Assembly (NCBI RefSeq): GCF_036860675.1 | Contig: NZ_JAYKGK010000015.1 | Span: 1-45,542, forward strand | Source: Rosettibacter primus | Lineage (GTDB): Bacteria; Bacteroidota; Ignavibacteria; Ignavibacteriales; Melioribacteraceae | Direction: 5' to 3' | DNA: 45,542 nt | In this document: positions 5,944 through 14,656 of the stretch, piece after piece | How positions within the stretch are numbered: position 1 is the stretch's first letter | Layout of the letters: each line of letters opens with the position of its first letter | Translations under genes and position numbers: made by a program | The notes under the pieces: model-generated | Database searches by the model: none | Told to the model about the DNA's origin: nothing | What the model saw: the letters and a program-made list of their open reading frames with translations, nothing else

Positions 5944-8844
5944 TTAAAATACATTCCAGTAAATTGATAGTTGTGCAGAAAAATATCTGTAACTTGATTC
6001 ATCTCGTGAAGTGCTGCCCATTCCTACTTTTCCACTAATTAATAAATATTTTATAGGCTGATAGAAAAATTCAGTGTGCCCCTCTAAAGCTAAAAATTTA
6101 TTTCTTGGAATAATTCCAACTTTTCCACCTAATACAATTTTCAATTCTTCTCTGTTTTCTAAATCGTGGTCAACCCAGATGCAATGGGATTCAAAATTTT
6201 GAGGTGAATAATAGTTTTGTTTTTTTAATTTGTAATTTGTGTAATAATATTCATAGCCTGCTGATAAATCTCTGTAAAAGTATTTTCCGATTCTTAACAT
6301 CAAGTCATTCCCTTCATTTCCATCTGACACAGTAATATATTGAAATGAACCGCTAAGTTTTAAGCCATTGCTATGTCTGTAATATCCTTCAAGTCTGTAA
6401 AGAGAAGAATAATATCTCTGGTCAATTAAATAAGGAGAATAGAGAATAAGTGCAGCATCAGAATTTTGATAAACAAAAGCCATTGAAATTGTATCTTTCT
6501 TTTCAAATCTAATGAAAGCATCTCTTTCGTTACGTGCTAAAAAGCCCTTTGCGTTTGTTGTTCCAAATCCTGCACCTGCATTTAAATCTTTTGATAAACG
6601 AAATAATAAATGTCCTTTTAATGTTCTGAATTCTCTTTGTCCAATAAAATTATAAGAAGAAATTATATCTTGATTTAAGCTTTCTGCATTTGCTTTAAGC
6701 TGTGAATGAATAAATGAGATTCCAAGAGTAAAAAAGTTTGTAACCCCTAAATCTATTCTTGAGCCTAATGACCAGATTTTAAAGCTAAGATTATCATTGT
6801 AAAATTGAGTGAGTGGTGCCAATCCAACATAATTAGGAAATGTTTCGAGAATTGCAGCTAAGCCGGTGACAGGCAGCCACTTTTTTCTTAGTTTAATCAT
6901 TCCCACCTGAGTTGAATCGAGCTGCCAGTTATCAAGAAGATTATTATAAATTACTCTTGCAGAATCATGTTCTCCCAATTTTGCAAAAGAATCACCAAGA
7001 TACATTTGTGCTTCGAAGTCAGTTGAATCCTGTTTAACCAACTCTTTAAATTCCTTCACTGCATTTAATGAATCGCCCATAGCATAATATACTTTTGCTC
7101 TTTGCATTGCTGCATCATAGTTATAATTTGTTTCAAGAACTTGATTATATGTTTTGAGTGCATCTTCATATTTTTTAGCACAGAAAAGAACATCACCATA
7201 TTCTTTGAGAATTAAAACATTTGGTTCAGCTTTAGAAAGATATTCTTCATAAAATGGAAGAGCCCCACTGCAATCTTCGGCTATAACTTTTTTTCTTCCT
7301 TCTTCAAGTATTGCATATAATTTTTCTTCTTCTTCTCTCATTCGTTGCCAATCAATATTGGATTGAAGTTTTATTACTTCATCATTTGCAGGTTCTATTT
7401 CTTTTGCTTTGTCAGCATACTTTTGAGCAGCATCATAATCTTTTTGAATTAATTTAAGAGAACCCATAGCAATATTTGCTTCAAGATTATCTGGTTTTGC
7501 TTTAAGAACATTTTGTAAATATTGTTCTGCAAGGTCAATATCTCGATTAATCCACACAGAAACCTGAGCTCTAAAAAGTTGATAATCAAGATTATTTGGA
7601 TATTCTTTTAGCAATTTATCTGTGATTTCAATTGCTTTGTCAAATTCTCGATTCCAAGCAGATATTCTTGCATAACGATAAATTAATTGAGGGTCAGTTT
7701 CATCCGGATATTTTTCAAAATATTTGTTAAGCAATACCATTGCACTATCGTAATACTGAAGATATTCATAATACTGAGCTGCAGTTTTTACTGCTTCTCT
7801 GTCAAATTCATTTATTAATAATTTTGCTTTTGCTTCACTTAATCTTTGTTGATAGATATTTTCTCTAAGTTCAAGAACTTGAGTCCATCTGTCTTTGTAT
7901 CTTTGGTCTTCAGAATGTGTTAGTGATATAATCTGCAGCTGCTGGTAAGCTTCTTCGTATCTTTTTGCAGCAATTAATTCATCTACAAGTTTAAAGCGGG
8001 TTTCTACATCTTCAGGATTTCTTCTTAAAATTCTGTAATATCTATCTATTGGATATTCTTTTTCAAATTCTCTTGGACTTTGCTGAGTAATATAAGCCTG
8101 TTTTGTAACCATATCTAATCCATCTTGAGCTTCTTTAAAAAATGGTTTAATGCTCAGTGATTTTTCAAATGCTTTTTTTGCAATTGCATATTTAGCAAGC
8201 CACATCGTAAAGTAACCGTAACGACTCCATAAACGCCAGTCATCAGGATAACGTTCGACATATTTTTTTAGAATTTTTTCTCCTTTCGAAATACTGCCTG
8301 TTTTAGCAAGTATTTCTGTGTAACGAATTATTTCATCAGGCGATGCATTATCATCTCGTTTGAGATATTCATCATACCATGCTTCTGCTTTGTCCCAAAT
8401 TTCCATCCATCTATATGCCTTTCCAATTTCAAGATAGTTTACAGGATTTTCAGGATTAATAGCTATTTCTCTTAAATGTCCTTCAATTTTTTTATTTAGA
8501 ATTGCATACCATATTTCCTGAACCCTTCTTAGATTATTTTCATATTCTGATTTTTTTACTGAATTTTTTTCAAGAGCAATTGCTCGTCTGTAATCTAAGA
8601 CTGCATTTTGGTATTGCTGTCTTTTTTCAAAACAAATTGCGCGGAGATTGTAACCATCAGCTTGTTGCGGAAGTGCTGAAATGTATTTATTAAGTTGATC
8701 AATTGCTTCACCATACCGGCCAGCTTCCATGTGAGAGAGAGCAGTTTTTTTCAAAATATCAACTTCAGTATTCTGAGAATAATTGACAGAAGAAATTATG
8801 ATATTAAGAATAAGGAATAAAAATCTTATTGATTTCTTATTCAT
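5944..8844 (-). CDS. TPR-repeat protein fused to a C-terminal YaiO-like outer-membrane barrel
   Basis: The 966-residue protein has a signal peptide (about residues 1-23, ending NYSQ), then some 15 or more TPR-like helical repeats across about residues 29-640 (for example YGEAIDQLNKYISALPQQ and YEDALKTYNQVLETNYN), and a C-terminal region of about 300 residues made of amphipathic strands that ends in Phe (YWNVF), as outer-membrane barrels do. This resembles the YaiO family and the general architecture of polysaccharide export porins (PgaA, BcsC, PelB, or AlgK plus AlgE), where periplasmic TPRs guide a polymer to the barrel. It lies 145 bases after the MBOAT gene and 20 bases before the thioesterase. 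A role in export or anchoring of the polymer modified by the upstream genes is inferred. Confidence 0.75.
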   Translation of the reverse strand: MNKKSIRFLFLILNIIISSVNYSQNTEVDILKKTALSHMEAGRYGEAIDQLNKYISALPQQADGYNLRAICFEKRQQYQNAVLDYRRAIALEKNSVKKSEYENNLRRVQEIWYAILNKKIEGHLREIAINPENPVNYLEIGKAYRWMEIWDKAEAWYDEYLKRDDNASPDEIIRYTEILAKTGSISKGEKILKKYVERYPDDWRLWSRYGYFTMWLAKYAIAKKAFEKSLSIKPFFKEAQDGLDMVTKQAYITQQSPREFEKEYPIDRYYRILRRNPEDVETRFKLVDELIAAKRYEEAYQQLQIISLTHSEDQRYKDRWTQVLELRENIYQQRLSEAKAKLLINEFDREAVKTAAQYYEYLQYYDSAMVLLNKYFEKYPDETDPQLIYRYARISAWNREFDKAIEITDKLLKEYPNNLDYQLFRAQVSVWINRDIDLAEQYLQNVLKAKPDNLEANIAMGSLKLIQKDYDAAQKYADKAKEIEPANDEVIKLQSNIDWQRMREEEEKLYAILEEGRKKVIAEDCSGALPFYEEYLSKAEPNVLILKEYGDVLFCAKKYEDALKTYNQVLETNYNYDAAMQRAKVYYAMGDSLNAVKEFKELVKQDSTDFEAQMYLGDSFAKLGEHDSARVIYNNLLDNWQLDSTQVGMIKLRKKWLPVTGLAAILETFPNYVGLAPLTQFYNDNLSFKIWSLGSRIDLGVTNFFTLGISFIHSQLKANAESLNQDIISSYNFIGQREFRTLKGHLLFRLSKDLNAGAGFGTTNAKGFLARNERDAFIRFEKKDTISMAFVYQNSDAALILYSPYLIDQRYYSSLYRLEGYYRHSNGLKLSGSFQYITVSDGNEGNDLMLRIGKYFYRDLSAGYEYYYTNYKLKKQNYYSPQNFESHCIWVDHDLENREELKIVLGGKVGIIPRNKFLALEGHTEFFYQPIKYLLISGKVGMGSTSRDESSYRYFSAQLSIYWNVF

Positions 8845-8877
8845 TCAGTGAAAATTTGTTATCTGTTTTGTTAAAAA

Positions 8878-8885
8878 CAAACTTA
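8878..8885 (-). promoter_or_regulatory. Candidate -7 box (TAAGTTTG) before the TPR/barrel gene
   Basis: On the minus strand TAAGTTTG matches the Bacteroidota -7 consensus TAnnTTTG and lies 34 bases before the start codon. No clear TTTG -33 element is present at the proper distance. If real, the TPR/barrel and thioesterase genes form their own transcript, which would explain the 145-base gap after the MBOAT gene. Confidence 0.25.
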
Positions 8886-8989
8886 TTAAAAATCTTATAA
8901 AAATTATAATGAAAAGAATAGGAGAATAAAGTGTAAGGAAAGTTTATGAAATTATTGTGATAATGAGAAATTACTAACAAGTGTAATTT

Positions 8990-10489
8990 TTAAAATTGGA
9001 AATAGATGAAAGGTTGAATATCTGCAGATTTAAATTGTGCTGCAATCCATATTGCTATTACAAGAATTATAACTTTACCGAATGCAGGAATTTTTGAAAT
9101 AAAATTAATTGTTTTTGTTTCTAATTTTGAAGGCATAAAGTGTAAAAAGTAGCCAATCACAATTAATCCAAATATTAAAGGAAGTCTTTCGACGAATTGA
9201 ATGAAAACTTCACCATGAAAGAAAGTAAAAATTTGTGAAAGCATATCAAACACTGTTTGAATATCAGTACATCTGAAAACCATAAAAGAAATTGCAACAA
9301 GATGAAATGTGATAATTGTTTGAATGACTGTAAGAAACTTTGTATTATTAATTTTCAGCAATGTAAAAAATTTAGTTTTAGGTTTTTGAATTAGTAAAGC
9401 AAAGGACATCATAAATCCGTGCATGGCACCCCAGTAAATAAAGTTCCAGCCAGCTCCATGCCATAAACCGCAAAGTAAAAATGTGATGAAAATTCCAATC
9501 ATATTTCCATAAACTCTGAGATTTCTATATTTCATCTGGAGTGGTCTGAATAAATAATCAAGAAGCCATTTTGAAAGGGAGATATGCCACCTTCTCCAGA
9601 AATTTGCAATGCTTGTAGCTTTAAATGGATAATTAAAATTTTCCATCAATCTAAAGCCAAGCATTAATGCAATACCAATTGCCATATCAGAATAACCGGA
9701 AAAATCACAATAGATTTGAAGAACATATCCATAAATTGCAAGTAAATTTTCTACTCCAGTATATCTCAATGGAAAATCAAAAACTCTATCGACAAAATTT
9801 ATGCTGATGTAATCTGCAATTACAACTTTTTTGAATAATCCAATAATAACGAGAAAGATTGCTTTGCCAACATCTTCTTTTGAAAGAAATAATTCTTTAT
9901 TAATCTGAGGAAGAAATTCTGAAGCTCTGTCAATTGGACCTGCTAAAATATTCGGGAAGAAAAATACATATAGACAAAAATCACGAAAACTGTTAACAGG
10001 TTTTAGTGTATCGAAATAAATATCAAAAACATAATTGAGTGATTTAAATGTGTAGAATGAGATTCCAATAGGAAGAAAAATTTCAAGGGGTTGAATCTCA
10101 CTTTTAGCTATGTTGTTGATAATCTGAATTATAAAATTTGTGTATTTGAAATAACTAAGAATGCCAAGATTAATTATTAGGGAAAGAATTAAATAAAATT
10201 TTTTTGTGGAAAAATTTTCGGTAGAAGAAATCCATTTACCAAATAAAAAATTTACAGTTGCTGAAATAATTAAAATTAATGCATAATAACCTGATGATTT
10301 ATAATAAAAATAAAATGAGAAAAGAATTAAGAATATTATTCTTACAGAATTATTCCTTGAAAGGATATTGTAAAATAACAGGAAAAAGAAGAACAAGATT
10401 AAGAATAAACTTGTGCTGAAAATTAATGGGTCTTCAGGAATATATTTTAATTGATATAAAATTTTGTTGAAGTCAAAATTAAACAGCAT
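8990..10489 (-). CDS. MBOAT O-acyltransferase, AlgI/DltB type
   Basis: The 499-residue polytopic inner-membrane protein carries all landmarks of the MBOAT family: PNILAGPIDRASEF (about 179-192), CDFSGYSDMAIG (about 261-272), FWRRWHISLSKWL (His302), and CGLWHGAGWNFIYWGAMHG with the invariant histidine at 344. In AlgI, DltB and PatA these proteins pass an acyl group across the inner membrane for transfer to an exported polymer. It is the third member of a ligase-carrier-MBOAT series, starting 28 bases after the ACP gene, which is the DltA-DltC-DltB logic. The acyl donor is therefore probably the carrier protein rather than acetyl-CoA. The acceptor polymer is unknown. Confidence 0.9.
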   Translation of the reverse strand: MLFNFDFNKILYQLKYIPEDPLIFSTSLFLILFFFFLLFYNILSRNNSVRIIFLILFSFYFYYKSSGYYALILIISATVNFLFGKWISSTENFSTKKFYLILSLIINLGILSYFKYTNFIIQIINNIAKSEIQPLEIFLPIGISFYTFKSLNYVFDIYFDTLKPVNSFRDFCLYVFFFPNILAGPIDRASEFLPQINKELFLSKEDVGKAIFLVIIGLFKKVVIADYISINFVDRVFDFPLRYTGVENLLAIYGYVLQIYCDFSGYSDMAIGIALMLGFRLMENFNYPFKATSIANFWRRWHISLSKWLLDYLFRPLQMKYRNLRVYGNMIGIFITFLLCGLWHGAGWNFIYWGAMHGFMMSFALLIQKPKTKFFTLLKINNTKFLTVIQTIITFHLVAISFMVFRCTDIQTVFDMLSQIFTFFHGEVFIQFVERLPLIFGLIVIGYFLHFMPSKLETKTINFISKIPAFGKVIILVIAIWIAAQFKSADIQPFIYFQF

Positions 10490-10517
10490 ATAAATTCTGG
10501 TTTAGTGATGGAAGAAT

Positions 10518-10751
10518 TTATTTACCAAGTTTTGAATCAAGAAGTTTTTGCAAGTCTCCAACACACTTAAGTCTAAGTAATTCGTAACTCTTAAATTTTA
10601 CTTTGAAATGTTCTTCTATTGCAAGAATAATATTTATGTGATTTAATGAATCCCATCCGGGCACTTCCGGAGCAGTTGTTTCATCTTTAATGTCAAAGTC
10701 ATCAAGATTAAGTTGTTTTAAAATCACTTGTTTCAATTCAGGTGAAATCAT
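10518..10751 (-). CDS. Acyl carrier protein
   Basis: The 77-residue protein is a four-helix carrier with the phosphopantetheine attachment motif GWDSLNHI, the serine being residue 35. The GWDSL form is typical of stand-alone carrier proteins working with a dedicated ligase, as in DltC-like systems, rather than of fatty-acid AcpP (GADSLD). The start codon overlaps the ligase stop codon by one base (TAATG), so the two are translationally coupled. The expected role is to accept an acyl group from the adjacent ligase and present it to the MBOAT protein. Confidence 0.9.
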   Translation of the reverse strand: MISPELKQVILKQLNLDDFDIKDETTAPEVPGWDSLNHINIILAIEEHFKVKFKSYELLRLKCVGDLQKLLDSKLGK

Positions 10752-12484
10752 TATCTACTCCATACTTGTGGTTCTGTTTTGCTTAATAATCTTTCTTTAT
10801 TTGCTTTACGACTTGGTTTACCAGATGAACTTTTAATCAGCCATCGAGGAGGAACAAGATAAACTTTATGTATAACAATATCGATACTCATCCCTGCTTT
10901 TAATATTTCTAATCTAATTTTATTTTTTTCTTCTTCTGATTGAACTTCGGTTTCTGCTGCTACACTTACAAATTCAGTTCCCATATCAGGGTCTTCTTCT
11001 CCAAAAGCTATAACTCTTCCGGGAATAACACCCGGAACATTATTTACAGCATCTTCAATATCTTCTGGATAGATATTTTTTCCAGCAACAATTATTATAT
11101 CTTTTTTTCTTCCAATTATGAAATATTCATCATTGTATCTGAAGCCATAATCACCTGTAAAATACCAGCCGTCTTCAACAACTTCAGCAGTTTTTTCTGG
11201 ATAGTTTCTATAGCCATCAAATTGTGAGACAGATTTGACAGCAACTTCACCAACAAATCCATCAGGAATATCTTTTCGATTATCATCAACAATTCTCGCA
11301 CTGCAGCCATCTATTAATTTTCCAGAAGAAACACAAATACGAACAACTGAGTTATCATCTGCAAATTTTACAATTCCTTTTGATAATTCATTTCTATCAA
11401 CTGCAAGTTCAGTAATAGGTTTGCCTGGTTCTGTTACAGTTACTCCGAGTGTAGCTTCTGCCATTCCATATAAACATGCAAGTGCAAGTGGATTAAATCC
11501 ATATTTTTGAAAACGATTAACAAATTTTTGATGGCTATCGTGACGAATTGGTTCTGCAGCATTTACAATAATTCTTAAACTTGATAAATCAATTCCCTGA
11601 AGTTCATCTTCATGAATTTTGTCGGCTAAAACATTATAAGCAAAGTTTGGCAGAAATGACATTGTTGCTTTTTCTTTTGTAATTGCTTCCAGTAAAATTA
11701 CAGGAGCTAAAACCCATTCAAATGGGTCAAGTTGAACTGTTGTAATTCCATAAGCAAGCGGGATATGAAATGCAGCAATCAAACCAAAATCGTGATATAA
11801 AGGAAGCCAGCTGCATGCTTTATCTTTATCAGATAATTTGAAAGCTTTTCCTAAATTTAATACATGATTTAGAACAGCACGATGTGAGAGCACTACAGGT
11901 TTTTGAAGTCCAGTAGTTCCTGATGAATGCTGAAGAAATGCAGCATCTGTATCTTTAACTTGATTTGTAATCTCTTCAATTTCTTTATCAAGTTTTTCAT
12001 CAATTGAATTTGATAAATCCCATTCAAGAGGGAAGTATACAGATTTAATTGTACTTTTTGGGTTTTCTATTAATGGTCTAATTATTGGGTCAAGTTCTCT
12101 TTCAGTCAAAATATAATCAAGACCAGAGCGTTGCGACATTCCTTCCAATCCCTGTCGAAATTTATCAGGATGAAGCCGTGGATTTGGATAAGCTAAGATT
12201 GCGGGTAATGCTCCAATTCGAGAAATTCCAAGATAGAGAGGATAGAAGAATGGATTATGTCTTATGATAATCGCACAAACATCACCAGCTTTGATACCGA
12301 TTTTTTTTAATTGTTGTGAAAATTTTTTTGCAGTATCAATTAAGTTTTTATATGTCCATCGGTAAGGTTCTTGACCTGCAACCCAGTGAACAATTGCTTC
12401 TCGGTCCGGGTGTTTTTCTGAATTTAATTTCCACCTTTTCCAGAGAGTATTTGCTTCATCAATATTGAAATAAAAATCTGTCAT
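10751..12484 (-). CDS. Fatty-acyl-AMP-ligase-like adenylate-forming enzyme
   Basis: The 577-residue protein of the ANL superfamily has a P-loop HSSGTTGLQKPV (186-197), WLPLYHDFGLI (226-236; the WLPxYHDxGLI form is a fatty acyl-AMP ligase signature), YGMAEATLG (339-347), TGDYG (443-447), the hinge GRKKDIIIVAGKNIYPEDIE (458-477), and a C-terminal lysine in SSGKPSRK (Lys556) for adenylation. FAALs activate a carboxylic acid and load it onto a carrier protein rather than CoA, fitting the carrier gene directly downstream. The start codon immediately abuts the stop of the SGNH gene (TAAATG). The substrate cannot be read from the sequence. A D-alanine ligase of DltA type is less likely because of the FAAL motifs. 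Confidence 0.88.
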   Translation of the reverse strand: MTDFYFNIDEANTLWKRWKLNSEKHPDREAIVHWVAGQEPYRWTYKNLIDTAKKFSQQLKKIGIKAGDVCAIIIRHNPFFYPLYLGISRIGALPAILAYPNPRLHPDKFRQGLEGMSQRSGLDYILTERELDPIIRPLIENPKSTIKSVYFPLEWDLSNSIDEKLDKEIEEITNQVKDTDAAFLQHSSGTTGLQKPVVLSHRAVLNHVLNLGKAFKLSDKDKACSWLPLYHDFGLIAAFHIPLAYGITTVQLDPFEWVLAPVILLEAITKEKATMSFLPNFAYNVLADKIHEDELQGIDLSSLRIIVNAAEPIRHDSHQKFVNRFQKYGFNPLALACLYGMAEATLGVTVTEPGKPITELAVDRNELSKGIVKFADDNSVVRICVSSGKLIDGCSARIVDDNRKDIPDGFVGEVAVKSVSQFDGYRNYPEKTAEVVEDGWYFTGDYGFRYNDEYFIIGRKKDIIIVAGKNIYPEDIEDAVNNVPGVIPGRVIAFGEEDPDMGTEFVSVAAETEVQSEEEKNKIRLEILKAGMSIDIVIHKVYLVPPRWLIKSSSGKPSRKANKERLLSKTEPQVWSR

Positions 12485-13900
12485 TTATTTAAACTCTTCC
12501 ATTAGTGAATCGAGAAATAATTGAGCAATTTTTGCTGCTCCCTGGTCATTGAAATGAACAAAATCTCTGTAAGCAAGCGGTGGATTTGCATTAACCCACT
12601 TAGTCATTGAGTTTTCTCCACCCATTGCATCAAACATACTCCAGAAAGCAATGTTATTGTTTAATGCAATTTTTTTCTGTGTTTCGAGTAATTTAAAAAC
12701 TGCCGGGTCAGTAACAAAATTAGAGCCTTTTTTCATTGCTTTGTCATGAACACCAATCAATATTATTGATGTATTTGGAAAAACTGATTTTAATGTGTTT
12801 ATTACTTTAGTCATTTCTCGTTCATACCAGTTATAATCTGTTTTGGTAGAACCAAGTATATTCAAACCAAATTCAAGAATGATTAAATTGTAATTAAGAT
12901 ACTTTGCAAATTCTTTTAGAACAGATGGATTAATTTGATTCAAATCAACTCCAGAATTTCCTCGTAATGGAAAATTATCCACATAAATTCCAGATTCATT
13001 TTCAAGACTTACTCCATAAACATAAGCCTGTTCAGCTAATGGGAACTCAATTCTAATTGATTTTGCTTTTGAGGCGGGTTTTAAAATTAGTTCCTGAATA
13101 TTATTTCCAGATTTCAACTGAGCTGTTTGCTTTGTTCCACCATCAAATGAATAATAAATTTCAGAATTTTTTGCATTTGAGTAGTAAAGTTTTACGATTG
13201 AAAAATCCTTAAGTGTTTTTCTTGCACCTGTTACTTCATATTGCACCCACGAATTTCCTTTTGGAACGGCAACTTCTCCACTTATTCCAAAAGGTAATTT
13301 TTTTGGATTGTTAGTGTAGATTGATGCACTTTCCCAGTTGTCAGAAAAAGTATGTTTTGTTGTAGTTCTAAAATTTATGTCTTGAGATACAATACCAAGC
13401 CAGCCGACTGCATTACCACCATACTTTTTCTGTAATGCATCACGAATATCTGCCGAGATTAAATCTCCTTCAATAATTGAATCACCATAATGAGCAATTC
13501 TAACTGGTTTTGATTTAATATTTTTTAATGCATTGAAGAAATAAGATAGCTGTTGTGTGTTGCCAATGAGTTTTACTTTTTGTCCCTGTGCAGGCAAAAG
13601 AAAATTTAGATTGTCTTTTACTGTTTCAATTATATATGAAAGAGAATTAAGAAAGTTTGCCTGTGATAAATTAGTTTTAGAAAAAGAATTACATGAATTG
13701 TTCATTAATTTGTTTTGATAAGATTGATTCTGTTCATCAGAATTTGATTTATCCAAACGAATGTCAGAAAAAATATCAATGGTTTTCAGTTTAAATCCAG
13801 CAATTTCATAATCAATTTTAATGAACGATATGAGATATAAAATAATTATTGTAAAACCGATTATTATCAGTGGTTCTTTTATTTTGTTATCTTTTTCCAT
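12485..13900 (-). CDS. Membrane-anchored SGNH hydrolase-like protein (AlgX/DltD-like role)
   Basis: The ATG at 13898-13900 gives 471 residues; a TTG eight codons upstream is possible. A single N-terminal membrane helix (about residues 9-28) is followed by a low-complexity linker and an SGNH fold: block I IAHYGDSIIEG (Ser141) and block V DFVHFNDQG (Asp446, His449). Between them is a strand-rich insert of about 180 residues (SWVQYEVTGARKTL and onward) resembling a carbohydrate-binding-type sandwich. Block III is LEFGLNIL, a relaxed form of GxND. Such proteins finish polymer O-acylation in the periplasm (AlgJ/AlgX, PatB) or deacylate. The gene abuts the ligase gene and follows a second SGNH gene by 32 bases. 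Confidence 0.8.
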   Translation of the reverse strand: MEKDNKIKEPLIIIGFTIIILYLISFIKIDYEIAGFKLKTIDIFSDIRLDKSNSDEQNQSYQNKLMNNSCNSFSKTNLSQANFLNSLSYIIETVKDNLNFLLPAQGQKVKLIGNTQQLSYFFNALKNIKSKPVRIAHYGDSIIEGDLISADIRDALQKKYGGNAVGWLGIVSQDINFRTTTKHTFSDNWESASIYTNNPKKLPFGISGEVAVPKGNSWVQYEVTGARKTLKDFSIVKLYYSNAKNSEIYYSFDGGTKQTAQLKSGNNIQELILKPASKAKSIRIEFPLAEQAYVYGVSLENESGIYVDNFPLRGNSGVDLNQINPSVLKEFAKYLNYNLIILEFGLNILGSTKTDYNWYEREMTKVINTLKSVFPNTSIILIGVHDKAMKKGSNFVTDPAVFKLLETQKKIALNNNIAFWSMFDAMGGENSMTKWVNANPPLAYRDFVHFNDQGAAKIAQLFLDSLMEEFK

Positions 13901-13932
13901 TTTTAACTCAAAATTTTTATACAAAATTATAA

Positions 13933-14643
13933 TTACATTTTATATTTAATCAGAATTTTTTCAACTTCTTCTGCCCAAATTTTATATCCTTCTGCATTTA
14001 AGTGAACACCATCCCATGTTACATCTGGACGCAAAAATTTATCGCCTGTTGATAATTTTGAATTAATGTCAATGTAATCAATTTTGTTCTTTTTAGCGTA
14101 TTCATAAAGCAGTTTGTTTAGTTTATCAACTTCACGATTTCTGCCAGCATTAATTTCTGGTGTTCCACCAAAATCTTTTGCATAATCTTTTGCCGCATAA
14201 GTTGTTGATTGAATAACCGGAATAATTCCTTTTGTTTGCAATGCAGTAATTATCCTGATGTAATTATAATAAATCTCTTCAACAGGGGTCCAGTTGTAAA
14301 TATCATTTAACCCCCCAAGAATAAAAACAATTTTTGGGTTAAGTCGAAATATGTAATTTAATCTTGCATAAAAGCCAGGAAGAATATCTCCGGGTATTGC
14401 ACGTGCAACAACATTAGGTCTTCCTAAGAGTTCACTCCAATTCGCTCCTGCTGTCAATGAATTGCCAAGCATAACAATGTCTGCTTGCTTTGTTTTATAA
14501 ATCTCGAACATTGATATCTGCAGATTATAATTAGGATTAGTTTTATATTTTTCAGTATCATTCTTTTGCTGTGATGATGTATTATGAGCAGTTATAAAAA
14601 ATATTATTATTAGACAGATAATTAAAAGTTGTTTGTTTTTCAT
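13933..14643 (-). CDS. Exported SGNH/GDSL hydrolase
   Basis: The start at 14641-14643 is chosen because it begins with a signal peptide (MKNKQLLIICLIIIFFITAH, cleavage near SSQ) and lies 13 bases after the preceding stop; a longer in-frame start at 14745 would overlap the coiled-coil gene by 89 bases and put hydrophilic residues before the signal. The 236-residue product has block I IVMLGNSLTAG (Ser62), GGLNDIYNW as block III, and DGVHLNAEGY as block V (Asp211, His214), the complete SGNH triad of PAF-acetylhydrolase-like GDSL esterases. It acts outside the cytoplasm. Two SGNH genes in tandem beside an MBOAT gene resemble the AlgJ plus AlgX arrangement. Confidence 0.82.
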   Translation of the reverse strand: MKNKQLLIICLIIIFFITAHNTSSQQKNDTEKYKTNPNYNLQISMFEIYKTKQADIVMLGNSLTAGANWSELLGRPNVVARAIPGDILPGFYARLNYIFRLNPKIVFILGGLNDIYNWTPVEEIYYNYIRIITALQTKGIIPVIQSTTYAAKDYAKDFGGTPEINAGRNREVDKLNKLLYEYAKKNKIDYIDINSKLSTGDKFLRPDVTWDGVHLNAEGYKIWAEEVEKILIKYKM

Positions 14644-14656
14644 AGAGGAAAAATTT

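Noticed and set aside
10751..12484. D-alanine ligase DltA and true teichoic acid D-alanylation
   Set aside because: The WLPxYHDxGLI and hinge motifs point to the FAAL group, and the outer-membrane proteins indicate a Gram-negative envelope without teichoic acid.
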